NCBI RefSeq assembly: GCF_014651035.1
Contig: NZ_BMWC01000001.1
Coordinates: 1,519,581-1,583,580, forward strand
Origin: Streptomyces lomondensis
GTDB lineage: Bacteria > Actinomycetota > Actinomycetes > Streptomycetales > Streptomycetaceae
Length of the DNA: 64,000 nt
Direction of reading: 5' to 3'
The position numbers and the translations under genes are program-made. Below the pieces are notes generated by a model. The model was not told the DNA's origin, did not search any database, and worked only from the letters and a program-made list of their open reading frames with translations. Shown in pieces: positions 49,485-57,848 of this stretch. Within the stretch, counting starts at the first letter, position 1, and each line of letters opens with the position of its first letter.

Positions 49485-50606
49485 ATGCCCTCGCAACCCC
49501 GACCTTCCCTCTCCCGCCGCCGATTCGTCCTGGCGGGCGCCGGCGCCGTCGCGGCACTCGGCCTCGCGCCGGGTACCGCCGCCGCCCGCCCCCGCCCGTT
49601 CGGCCGCTACGGCTCCCCGGCCGCCCGCCGCACCGAGCGCACCCTGTACGTCCATCCGGGCGGCGCCGGTGACTTCACCTCCGTCCAGGCCGCCGTGACC
49701 GCCGCCGCGGGCAGTGGCTGGACGCTGGTCGTCGCGCCCGGCACGTACCGGCAGACGGTCGCCGTCGACCCGAGCCGCACGGAGATGACCTGGATCGGGG
49801 CGAGCGAGGACCCCCGTGACGTCGTGATCGTGTACGACAACGCCGCCGGCACGCCCAAGCCCGGCGGCGGCACCTACGGCACCACCGGCTCCGCCACCAC
49901 CACCGTGCAGGCCGACGGGTTCACCGCCCGCTGGATCACCTTCGCCAACGACTGGCTGCGCGCCGACCACCCCGGGGTCACCGGCACCCAGGCCGTCGCC
50001 CTCAAGGTCCAGGGCGACCGGTCGGCCTTCCACCACTGCCGGTTCCTCGGCCACCAGGACACCCTGTACGCCGACTCGATGGCCCTCGGCACCTTCGCCC
50101 GCCAGTACTTCGCCCACTGCTACGCCGAGGGCGACGTCGACTTCGTCTTCGGGCGGGCCACCGCCGTCTTCGAGCACTGCCACTTCCGGACCCTGAACCG
50201 GACCGACCTGGCCGGAGCCCCGTACGGCTTCGTCTTCGCGCCGTCGACCGCCGGTGCCAATCCGCTCGGCTATCTGGTGACCAGGAGCCGCGTCAGCAGC
50301 GAGGCCCCCGACGGCTTCTACAAGCTGGCCCGGCCCTGGGTGCCCAGCTCCGACACCACCGCCCGGCCCATGCTCACCGTCCGCGACACCCGGCTCGGCT
50401 CGGGCATCGACGCGGCCGCGCCCTACGCCAACATGTCGAACTCCCACCCCTGGCAGTCGATGCGGTTCGCCGAGTACCGCAACACCGGCCCGGGCGCCAG
50501 GATCACGATCCCCGAGAACCGGCCCCAACTCACCCCGGAGCAGGCCCGGTCCGCCACCCGTGCCGCCTACCTCGGCGACTGGGAGCCGTGGAAGGAGGCC
50601 TGCTGA
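49485..50606 (+). CDS. Secreted pectin methylesterase (CE8)
   Basis: A 373-residue exported esterase with a twin-arginine signal (S-R-R-R-F-V-L-A-G near 10-18). CE8 motifs are G-T-Y-R-Q-T-V (about 84), L-G-H-Q-D-T-L-Y (about 190), E-G-D-V-D-F-V-F-G (about 210) and L-A-R-P-W (about 285), so the catalytic Asp pair and Arg are present. It de-esterifies pectin for the pectate lyases. ATG 49485 follows AAGGAG. A paralogue follows immediately. Confidence 0.88.
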   Translation: MPSQPRPSLSRRRFVLAGAGAVAALGLAPGTAAARPRPFGRYGSPAARRTERTLYVHPGGAGDFTSVQAAVTAAAGSGWTLVVAPGTYRQTVAVDPSRTEMTWIGASEDPRDVVIVYDNAAGTPKPGGGTYGTTGSATTTVQADGFTARWITFANDWLRADHPGVTGTQAVALKVQGDRSAFHHCRFLGHQDTLYADSMALGTFARQYFAHCYAEGDVDFVFGRATAVFEHCHFRTLNRTDLAGAPYGFVFAPSTAGANPLGYLVTRSRVSSEAPDGFYKLARPWVPSSDTTARPMLTVRDTRLGSGIDAAAPYANMSNSHPWQSMRFAEYRNTGPGARITIPENRPQLTPEQARSATRAAYLGDWEPWKEAC

Positions 50607-51631
50607 ATGCACCGGCGAACCTCACCGGATTCGCCGGCGGGCTGGTCGCCGCCGGTGCCGCACCCGCCTTCGCCGCGGCCGACCGCCGCATTCTCCACGT
50701 CCGGCCCGGTGACTCCGTGCAGGCGGCCGTGGACACCGTGGACGGGCCCGGCTGGACCGTCGTCGTGCACCCGGGGACGTACCGCGAGGTCGTGAAGGTC
50801 CCGGCCCGGGCGGCCGGGCTCACCCTCCGGGGCGCCACCCGGAACCCGCGGGACACCGTCATCGTCTACGACAACGCCAACGGGACTCCCAAGCCGGACG
50901 GTTCGGGCACCTACGGCACGGCCGGCTCCGCCACCTTCACCTCGGCGGCCCCCGGGCTGACCGTCCGCGACCTGACCCTGGCCAACGACTGGCTGCGCGC
51001 CGACCATCCCGAGATCACGGGGACGCAGGCCGTGGCGGCGTACACGTACGGCGACCGGACCCGCTTCGAGAACGTCCGGCTGCTGGCCCACCAGGACACC
51101 CTCTTCGTCGAGACGACCGCCCTGGACGCCTTCGACCGGCAGTACTTCCGGCACTGCTATATCGAGGGCGACGTCGACTTCGTCTTCGGGCGGGCGACGG
51201 CCGTGTTCGAGGAGTGCCACTTCCGCACGCTGGCGCGGGACGTGGACTTCACCCCCAAGGGCATGGTCTTCGCCCCCTCCACGGCCCGGGCGAACCCGTA
51301 CGGCATCCTCGCCGTCCACTGCCGTATCACCTCCGGCGCCGAGGACGGGGCGTACAAGCTGGCCCGGCCCTGGGTGCCGTCGTACGAGACCACGGCCTGG
51401 CCGTCACTGGTCGTGCGGGAGACCCGGATCGGGCCGGGCATCGACGCGGTGGCCCCGTACACGAACATGCGCGAGGCCTATCCCTGGCAGAGCATGCGGT
51501 TCGCCGAGTACCGGAACTCGGGGCCGGGAGCCGCCGTCTCCGTGCCGGAGAACCGGCCCCAGCTCACCCGCGACCAGGCCCGGTGGCACACCAAGGAGAC
51601 CTACCTCGGCGACTGGCGGCCCGGTGCGTAG
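50607..51631 (+). CDS. Secreted pectin methylesterase (CE8), frameshifted in the signal peptide
   Basis: The mature CE8 enzyme is intact (G-T-Y-R-E-V-V, L-A-H-Q-D-T-L-F, E-G-D-V-D-F-V-F-G, L-A-R-P-W) and closely resembles the preceding gene. ATG 50607, directly after the previous stop with GGAGG 9 bases upstream, encodes M-H-R-R-T, the start of a twin-arginine signal. The rest (L-T-G-F-A-G-G-L-V-A-A-G-A to A-F-A) lies in another frame from CTC 50621. One extra C near 50620 would join them. The only uninterrupted start, GTG 50588, gives a peptide without the arginines. Either the gene is broken for export or one C was missed in sequencing. Confidence 0.75.
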
Positions 51632-52889
51632 GGCCGCCGCTCTCCTCCTGGGCGTGTGCCTGCTCTGGTCGGCCCCGCCGGCCTCCGCCGCCGAACGCGG
51701 GCCCGTCGGCTGGGCCTCGACCGGCCCCGGCACGAGCGGCGGGGCGGGCGGCCGGACCTGGACCGTGGACACACGCGCCGAACTCAAGGAGGCGCTCGCC
51801 AACGGCGGGGAGCCCACCGCCCCCAAGGTGATCCGGGTCGTCGGCGACATCAACGGCCACGAGAGCGACGACGGCTCCCTGCTCGGCGAGCAGGACTACG
51901 CGCCCGGATACGACCTCGGCAAGTACATGTCCTGCTTCGGAGAGGACGGCTCCGCCTGGTCCGACACCCGCTTCGACTACTGCAAGCAGCAGCGGCAGCT
52001 GCGCCAGACCGGGTCGAACAAGGAGAAGGCGCAGATCCAGCTCACCGTGCCGAGCAACACCACGCTCGTCGGCGTGGGCCGCGACGCCCGGCTGCTCGGG
52101 GTGTTCCTGACCGTCAACACCGGCCGGAACATCATCGTGCGCGACCTGCACCTGGAGGCACCCGTCGACCACTTCACCAGCTGGTCCCCGGACGACGGCA
52201 CGCGCGGCAGCTGGAACGCCCGCTTCGACGCGCTGACCGTGATCACCGGCAAGCACCTCTGGATCGACCACTGCACCTTCACCGACGGCCGGTTCCCCGA
52301 CCGCGAGGCGCCCCTCGGCTTCCACGGCGAGCGGGTGCAGCGGCACGACGGGCTGCTGGACATCGAGGACGGCTCCGACTTCGTCACCGTCTCCGACAGC
52401 CGGTTCGAGGACCATGACAAGGCGATCCTGATCGGGTCGGGCGACGGGCGCGGCGACCGGGACCGCGGGCACCTCAAGGTGACCTTCGCCCGCAACCTCT
52501 TCGACGGCATCGGGCAGCGCGCCCCGCGCGTCCGCTTCGGGCAGGTGCACGTCGTCAACAACGTCCACCGGGGGCGGGCGCCGCTCTACGCCCTGGGCGT
52601 CGGCGTGGAGTCCGCGATCTTCTCCGAGCGCAATGTCTTCCGCTATCCCGGGGGAGGACCGTCGCTCGCCGTCGCGGACTACGGGGGTGACCGGTTCCGC
52701 GACACCGGCTCCTGGTTCAACGGCCGGCCCGCCCGCCTGAACGCCGTGGCGAGCGGACTCGGCCTCGGGAACGACGTCGGCTGGGACCCGGCCGACGTGT
52801 ACGACTACCGCGCCGTCACGTCCCCGGTGGCGGTCGAACGGTATGTGCTGCGGCACGCCGGGGCGGGGAGGCCGCATGGACGCCCATGA
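51624..52889 (+). CDS. Secreted pectate lyase-like protein (PL1)
   Basis: A 421-residue beta-helix protein. GTG 51624 lies 8 bases inside the previous gene. The signal (M-R-R-A-A-A-L-L-L, about 1-22) ends A-S-A. Motifs are H-L-W-I-D-H-C-T-F-T-D-G, D-G-L-L-D-I-E-D-G-S-D, and R-A-P-R-V-R-F-G-Q-V-H-V-V-N-N with the catalytic arginine. An insert with C-x17-C between about residues 90 and 115 is not in the other two PL1 enzymes. Third stand-alone PL1 lyase of the cluster. Confidence 0.85.
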   Translation: MRRAAALLLGVCLLWSAPPASAAERGPVGWASTGPGTSGGAGGRTWTVDTRAELKEALANGGEPTAPKVIRVVGDINGHESDDGSLLGEQDYAPGYDLGKYMSCFGEDGSAWSDTRFDYCKQQRQLRQTGSNKEKAQIQLTVPSNTTLVGVGRDARLLGVFLTVNTGRNIIVRDLHLEAPVDHFTSWSPDDGTRGSWNARFDALTVITGKHLWIDHCTFTDGRFPDREAPLGFHGERVQRHDGLLDIEDGSDFVTVSDSRFEDHDKAILIGSGDGRGDRDRGHLKVTFARNLFDGIGQRAPRVRFGQVHVVNNVHRGRAPLYALGVGVESAIFSERNVFRYPGGGPSLAVADYGGDRFRDTGSWFNGRPARLNAVASGLGLGNDVGWDPADVYDYRAVTSPVAVERYVLRHAGAGRPHGRP

Positions 52890-54033
52890 AGCGCTGGGGC
52901 GGCGGACGTTCGTGGTCGGGGCCGGGACGGCTCTGTTCGCCGGGGGAGCGGTGAGCGGGGCGGAGGCGGCGGTCGTGGACGGCCCGCTGCCCGACTTCCA
53001 TCCGGCGCTGAAGGACGCCCTGACCTTCCCGCTCGCCTGGGGCCGGTCCCCCCTCCGCGACTTCCGTGCCTGGCGGCGTGCCGCCCGGGCCACGGTCGAG
53101 GAGCACCTCCTCGTCGAACGGCAGGACCGGACCCCCTACGCCCCGGAGTTCACCGACCGTGCCCAAGGGGACGGCTACAGCCGCGAGTCGGTCACCGTCT
53201 CCCTCACCCGCTACGAGCGCGTACGGGGCGTCCTGCTCACCCCGCACGGCCGCGGGCCCTTCCCGGCCGTGCTGCTCCTGCACGACCACGGCGCCAGGTT
53301 CGACATCGGCAAGGAGAAACTCGTCCGGCCCTGGTACGACGACACCCGCCTCGCCTCCGCCCGCGCCTGGGCGGACAAGTACTTCAGCGGGCGGTTCGTC
53401 GGTGACGAACTGGCCCGGCGGGGCTATGTGGTGCTGTGCCTGGACGCGCTCGGCTGGGGCGACCGCGGCCCGCTCGCCTACGAGCAGCAGCAGGCCCTCG
53501 CCTCCAACTTCTACAACCTCGGCTCCTCGCTCGCCGGGCTCATGGCCCGGGAGGACCAGCGGGCCGCCGCCTTCCTGGCGGGGCTCGACCGGGTGGACGC
53601 CCGGCGGGTCGCGGCCGTCGGATTCTCCATGGGCGCCTACCGCGCCTGGCAGACCGCCGCCCTCAGCGACGACATCGCGGCCGCCGCGAGCGTGTGCTGG
53701 ATGACCGGCCTGAAGGAGATGATGGTGCCCGGCAACAACACGCTGCGCGGGCAGTCGGCGTACTACATGCTCCATCCGGGGCTCGCCCGGCACCTCGACA
53801 TTCCCGATGTGGCGAGCATCGCCGCGCCCAGGCCGATGCTGTTCTTCAACGGAGGGCTGGACACGCTCTTCCCGGCCGAGGGCGTACGGGTCGCCCACGA
53901 CAAGCTGCGTGCCGTCTGGCGGTCGCGCCACGCCGAGGAGCGGATACGGACGAAGACGTGGCCGAAGCTCGGCCACGTCTTCACCCACCAGATGCAGGAC
54001 GAGGTCTTCAGCTGGCTCGACGACGTCCTGTGA
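52876..54033 (+). CDS. Secreted alpha/beta-hydrolase (acetylxylan-esterase-like, Abhydrolase_7)
   Basis: A 385-residue exported hydrolase starting at ATG 52876, overlapping the preceding lyase gene by 14 bases. The twin-arginine signal (G-R-R-T-F-V-V-G-A) ends near A-E-A. The triad is visible: G-F-S-M-G (nucleophile Ser), G-G-L-D-T-L-F-P (Asp) and L-G-H-V-F-T-H (His), with L-L-L-H-D-H-G as the oxyanion strand. Related proteins act as acetyl or feruloyl-type esterases on plant polymers; pectin deacetylation is the best guess from the neighbours. Confidence 0.78.
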   Translation: MDAHEALGRRTFVVGAGTALFAGGAVSGAEAAVVDGPLPDFHPALKDALTFPLAWGRSPLRDFRAWRRAARATVEEHLLVERQDRTPYAPEFTDRAQGDGYSRESVTVSLTRYERVRGVLLTPHGRGPFPAVLLLHDHGARFDIGKEKLVRPWYDDTRLASARAWADKYFSGRFVGDELARRGYVVLCLDALGWGDRGPLAYEQQQALASNFYNLGSSLAGLMAREDQRAAAFLAGLDRVDARRVAAVGFSMGAYRAWQTAALSDDIAAAASVCWMTGLKEMMVPGNNTLRGQSAYYMLHPGLARHLDIPDVASIAAPRPMLFFNGGLDTLFPAEGVRVAHDKLRAVWRSRHAEERIRTKTWPKLGHVFTHQMQDEVFSWLDDVL

Positions 54034-54036
54034 AGG

Positions 54037-56244
54037 TCACCGCCGTACCGGCTTGATCCCCTCCAGCGTCGGTACCACCGGCAGAATCGTGCCGTCGGCC
54101 GCGAACTCCATGCGGTCGATGGTCGTCTCGCGGTGCATGCCGTCGCCGCCCGGCTTCCCGGGGCCGTTGAGGGCGAAGCGGTGGTAGACGGCGTACCAGT
54201 CGTCGGTGCCGGGGGCGTTCACCACCGAGTGGTGACCGGTGCCGAGGATGCCGTACTCGGGCCGCTTCTCCAGGATCGTCCCGCGCTTGGTCCACGGGCC
54301 GAGCGGGGACGGTCCGGTCGCGTACGCCACGTGGTAGTTCTCGCTGCGCGTGTCGTCCTCCGACCACATGAAGTAGTACGTGCCCTTCCGCTTGATCACG
54401 AAGGAGCCCTCGCGGAAGTTGGCCGGGGTGATGTCCTGCACCTTCGACGCGTCGTACGACACCATGTCGTCGTTGAGCGGGACGACGTACCCGCGCCCGT
54501 TGCCCCAGTACAGGTACGCCTGACCGTCGTCGTCCGTGAAGACCGACGGGTCGATCATCTGGCCCTTCAGGGAACCGCCCTTGGCGACGAGCGGCTTGCC
54601 GAGCGCGTCCTTGAAGGGGCCGGCGGGGGAGTCGGCCACCGCCACGCCGATCTGCTGCTCGGCGCAGAAGTAGAAGTGGTACTTGCCGTTCCGCTCGGCG
54701 ATCGCGGGCGCCCAGGCGTACTTGTCGGCCCAGGTCACGTCCGGCCCGAGGTCGAGGATGACGCCGTGGTCCTTCCAGTGGACCAGGTCCTTCGACGAGT
54801 ACGCCTTGAACTTGGTGCCGCTCCAGCCCTGGAAGCCGTCCGTCGTCGGGTAGATCCAGTATCTGCCGTTCAGGTAGTGGACGTCGGGGTCGGCGTTCAG
54901 GCCCGGCAGCATGGGGCTGCGCGTGCGGACCGCCTCGACCGTCCAGGTGCGCTTGGTGCCGTCGGCCGCCGTCACGGTGTACTTCTGCGGCGTGCGGAAG
55001 TCGCGCCGGGTGCCGGACTTCGGGCTCAGCGTGGCGCCCTCGCCGACCCACAGCTTCGGGGCGAGGCCGCGCAGATCGGCGTCGGGCTCCATCGGCAGGA
55101 CGACCTTGGAGGCGCTGTCCGTGACGATCGAGTACCCCTTCTGGTGCTTGGCCGTCGCGTCCACCACCGAGGTGGGCGTCGACGGGTACGCGGCCAGCAG
55201 CCGGTCGTACTCCTCCTGCGTCACCGGCAGGACCGTGCCGTGCCGGGGGCTCGCCGGGAGCTGGTAGTTCGTGGACGGGGTCCACTTGCCGGAGGCGAGG
55301 TCGGTGGTCTCGAACGGGATGTAGCCGCGGCCGCCGTACTCGTCGATGAACAGGTACCACTTCTTCTCGGTGTTCGACTTGAACACCGTCGGGCCCTCAC
55401 CGCGGTCCATCGCGCCCTTGCCGATGCAGTCGGCCACGAAGTCGTACTTCGTCGAGGTCAGGGAGGTGGACTTCTCCCCGGTGATGAACTTCGAGCAGGG
55501 GCTGGAGGAGCTGGGGTCCCGCTCGTCCTTGGTGTAGCGGTAGTACTCGTCCTGGTACTTCACGACCGTGGAGTCGATCACCGAGTAGCCCGGGTCGTTC
55601 CAGACCTTCGGCTCGCTGAAGGTGCGGAAGTCCTTGGTCGTCGCGTACAGCATCTTGTTGTACGTGTTGCCCTTGTGGTCCGGGTCGTCGTCGGCGTACA
55701 GCTTCGACGCCCAGAAGACGACGTACGCGCCGAGCTCGTCGTCCCAGTAGGCCTCCGGGGCCCAGGTGTTGCCCGCGTTGTCCGGGGAGACCTTCACCAG
55801 GCGCTGGTCGGTCCAGTTGACCAGGTCGGTGGACTCCCAGACCATGATCGACTTGCTGCCGTGCCGCTGGACCTGGTCCCAGCTGCCGCTGGAGTTCTTG
55901 TACATCCGCAGGTCGGTGGCGATCAGGTAGAACTTGTCGCCCTTGGGGGAGCGGATCACGAACGGGTCGCGCAGGCCCTTCTCGCCGATCGTCGACGTCA
56001 GGACCGGCTTGCCGGCGTTCAGCTCGCGCCAGTGCAGCGGGTCGTTGCCGCGGCTGAGGGCGTAGCGGATCTGCTCGCCGTCGGCGGTGCCCTCGCCCGT
56101 GAAGTAGGCGAAGAGATAGCCGGCGTACTTGGACTGCTTCACGGGTGGTGCTCCGGGATCTGCGGTGCTGGGCGGTGCGGTGAGGAGGGTCAGGAGGAGG
56201 CCGGTCAGGGCCACGAAGGGAAGCAGAAGCGTGCGGGGGCGCAT
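54037..56244 (-). CDS. Secreted two-domain GH43 glycosidase
   Basis: A 735-residue exported protein. The signal peptide (M-R-P-R-T-L-L-L-P, about 1-28) is followed by a GH43-like propeller (about 40-330; G-L-R-D-P-F-V, W-A-P-E-A-Y, E-G-P-T-V-F), a linker segment (about 370-445; Y-T-V-T-A-A-D-G-T-K-R-T-W) and a second GH43 propeller (about 450-725; L-N-A-D-P-D-V, W-A-P-A-I-A-E, M-I-D-P-S-V-F, F-R-E-G-S-F-V). Both sets of acids look complete. Arabinan or arabinofuranoside cleavage is likely. It converges with the pectin run and diverges from the PL9 gene. Confidence 0.83.
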   Translation of the reverse strand: MRPRTLLLPFVALTGLLLTLLTAPPSTADPGAPPVKQSKYAGYLFAYFTGEGTADGEQIRYALSRGNDPLHWRELNAGKPVLTSTIGEKGLRDPFVIRSPKGDKFYLIATDLRMYKNSSGSWDQVQRHGSKSIMVWESTDLVNWTDQRLVKVSPDNAGNTWAPEAYWDDELGAYVVFWASKLYADDDPDHKGNTYNKMLYATTKDFRTFSEPKVWNDPGYSVIDSTVVKYQDEYYRYTKDERDPSSSSPCSKFITGEKSTSLTSTKYDFVADCIGKGAMDRGEGPTVFKSNTEKKWYLFIDEYGGRGYIPFETTDLASGKWTPSTNYQLPASPRHGTVLPVTQEEYDRLLAAYPSTPTSVVDATAKHQKGYSIVTDSASKVVLPMEPDADLRGLAPKLWVGEGATLSPKSGTRRDFRTPQKYTVTAADGTKRTWTVEAVRTRSPMLPGLNADPDVHYLNGRYWIYPTTDGFQGWSGTKFKAYSSKDLVHWKDHGVILDLGPDVTWADKYAWAPAIAERNGKYHFYFCAEQQIGVAVADSPAGPFKDALGKPLVAKGGSLKGQMIDPSVFTDDDGQAYLYWGNGRGYVVPLNDDMVSYDASKVQDITPANFREGSFVIKRKGTYYFMWSEDDTRSENYHVAYATGPSPLGPWTKRGTILEKRPEYGILGTGHHSVVNAPGTDDWYAVYHRFALNGPGKPGGDGMHRETTIDRMEFAADGTILPVVPTLEGIKPVRR

Positions 56245-56343
56245 GACACTTCCTGTCGGAGTGTGGGGGATTCTGTTGGGTGGCGGCCTTCGGAGTGTCA
56301 CCGGAGGGGGGTAGGGCGTCAACGGGTGTGCGTGAGGCCGTTG

Positions 56344-56362
56344 GTTCCGAAACTTTCGGAAC
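56344..56362. promoter_or_regulatory. 19-bp perfect palindrome between GH43 and PL9 genes
   Basis: GTTCCGAAA and TTTCGGAAC flank a single C, giving a perfect 9+1+9 palindrome in the divergent promoter region. Its CGAAA-N-TTTCG centre resembles inverted-repeat boxes reported upstream of Streptomyces xylanase genes. Probably bound by a regulator of plant-polymer genes. Confidence 0.6.
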
Positions 56363-56375
56363 ATCGAGGGGCCGG

Positions 56376-56404
56376 CGGCAACCCTTTCCCGGCGCGGCGG
56401 CGAC
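56376..56404 (+). promoter_or_regulatory. ECF-type promoter candidate of the PL9 gene
   Basis: CGGCAACCCTTTCC (56376-56389) and CGAC (56401-56404) are separated so that GGCAACC and CGAC are 17 bases apart. The same 14-base block occurs before the PL3 gene with a 16-base gap. The shape matches GCAACC/CGTC-type ECF promoters. Confidence 0.5.
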
Positions 56405-56411
56405 TGATGGT

Positions 56412-56450
56412 CGGAAACGGGCCGAAGCGGGCCCCTTCGAACCGTTTCCG
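56412..56450. promoter_or_regulatory. Second inverted repeat before the PL9 gene
   Basis: CGGAAACGG (56412-56420) pairs exactly with CCGTTTCCG (56442-56450) across 21 bases, just after the putative start of transcription and 30 bases before GTG 56480. It could be an operator or a leader hairpin. Confidence 0.45.
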
Positions 56451-56479
56451 TCCCCGACTCCCCAGGAAAGGAACGCTCC

Positions 56480-57634
56480 GTGCTGCTCAGCGCCGGACGC
56501 CACCGCAGGACCCGTACGCTCTCCATCGCCGCCGCGGTGGCCTGTGCCGCGGGGGCGGGCGGCGTCTACCTCGGGCTGACGACCGGCGGCGCGCGGGCCG
56601 CCTCCGCGACCGTCACCGTCTCCACCACGGCCCAGCTCGAAGCGGCCGTGAAGAACGCCACCGCCGGCACCACCATCCAGGTCCGCGGCGGCACCTACTA
56701 CCCGGCCGCGACCCTCAAGTCCACGGCGAGCGGCACGAGTTCGGCACGCATCACGCTGCGGGCGCACGGCGGCGAGAAGGTGCGGATCGACGGCTCCAAG
56801 CTGCCCGCCGGCTCCTGGCTGGCCGCCGTCCACGGCGACCACTGGACCGTCGAGAACCTCGCCTTCGTCAACTCACCCGCCCAGGGCTTCGTCGCCACCT
56901 CCTCGGCCGGCGGCATCTTCAGGAACCTCGTCACCGCGGACAACGGCGACTCCGGCTTCACCCTGCGCGGCGACGGCACCACCGGCAACCTCGTGCAGAA
57001 CCTGGACAGTCACGGCAACTACGACCCGGCCGGCCACGGCCAGAACGCCGACGGCATCGCCGTCAAGTTCGGCTCCGGCACGGGCAACAGGATCACCGGC
57101 GCCCGGCTGTACAACAACTCCGACGACGGCCTCGACCTGTGGCAGTTCTCCTCGCCGGTCACCATCGAGCACTCCTGGGCCTTCGGCAACGGCGAGAACC
57201 GCTGGAACGACGCGGCCTTCGAGGGCAACGGCAACGGCTTCGAACTGGGCGGCGGGGGCGCCTCCGTCGCCCATGTCGTCAACAACAACGCGGCCTGGGA
57301 CAACACGCTGCACGGCTTCACCGAGAACTCCAACACGGGCGCCATCGCCCTGAACCGCAACACCACGTACGCCAACGCGCAGCACGGCTTCTACTTCGCC
57401 ACCGGCACGGCCCGCCTCGGCAGGAACCTCGCCGTGAGCGACAAGGGCGGCCGCGCCGAGCTGGGCTCCTCGACCGTCTCGGCCGGCAACAACTGGGACA
57501 GCGGCGTGGCCACCCCGCCCTTCAGGTCCACTGACGCGACCGGCGCGTACGGGGCGCGCACGGCGGACGGCTCCCTGCCCGCGACCACGTTCCTGACGAC
57601 CGGCTCGACGACCATCGGCTCGACGATGGACTAG
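56480..57634 (+). CDS. Secreted pectate lyase (PL9)
   Basis: A 384-residue beta-helix enzyme. GTG 56480 follows AGGAAAGGAA. The signal (about 1-42) ends A-R-A. The PL9 pattern is visible: V-R-G-G-T-Y-Y at the first turn, N-A-D-G-I-A-V-K near 190, and N-N-S-D-D-G-L-D-L-W near 210. The Ca-binding Asp cluster and catalytic-lysine region of PL9 lie in these segments. It produces unsaturated oligogalacturonates outside the cell. It carries the ECF-type promoter candidate described upstream. Confidence 0.85.
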   Translation: MLLSAGRHRRTRTLSIAAAVACAAGAGGVYLGLTTGGARAASATVTVSTTAQLEAAVKNATAGTTIQVRGGTYYPAATLKSTASGTSSARITLRAHGGEKVRIDGSKLPAGSWLAAVHGDHWTVENLAFVNSPAQGFVATSSAGGIFRNLVTADNGDSGFTLRGDGTTGNLVQNLDSHGNYDPAGHGQNADGIAVKFGSGTGNRITGARLYNNSDDGLDLWQFSSPVTIEHSWAFGNGENRWNDAAFEGNGNGFELGGGGASVAHVVNNNAAWDNTLHGFTENSNTGAIALNRNTTYANAQHGFYFATGTARLGRNLAVSDKGGRAELGSSTVSAGNNWDSGVATPPFRSTDATGAYGARTADGSLPATTFLTTGSTTIGSTMD

Positions 57635-57650
57635 GTGTGCTGCCTACGAC

Positions 57651-57684
57651 GACGCCCCCGCCGGTGCGAACCGGCGGGGGCGTC
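57651..57684 (+). terminator. Terminator after the PL9 gene
   Basis: A perfect 15-bp stem (57651-57665 with 57670-57684) closed by a GCGA (GNRA) tetraloop, 17 bases after the PL9 stop. Confidence 0.75.
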
Positions 57685-57691
57685 CTGCCTA

Positions 57692-57828
57692 CCGGCCGAG
57701 GGGGGCTCGGCCGGGGCTGCTCGACCGTCCGGAGGGGGGCTCCGGAGGGTCGGGGGCGCCGGGACGTCCGGCTGGGGGCCCGGACATCCGGCATCCGGCC
57801 GCACCGAGGGGGGTCTCGGTCCGGCCGG
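57692..57828. repeat. Array of four hairpins with G-run loops
   Basis: Four hairpins in tandem fill the gap between the convergent PL9 and PL3 genes. Stem pairs are 57692-57700 with 57706-57714; 57729-57734 with 57740-57745 (extended outwards); 57766-57771 with 57780-57785; and 57803-57808 with 57815-57820, with an outer stem 57795-57800 with 57823-57828. Three have loops of GGGGG or GGGGGT and the third has GGGGG in a wider loop. They probably act as a two-way termination zone. Confidence 0.65.
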
Positions 57829-57848
57829 AGCTCACACGTGCCGCGGCA

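Noticed and set aside
50588..50620. GTG 50588 as the true start of the second pectinesterase
   Set aside because: It lies inside the previous gene and gives a peptide without basic residues for export. ATG 50607 has the ribosome site and encodes an RR motif in the other frame.
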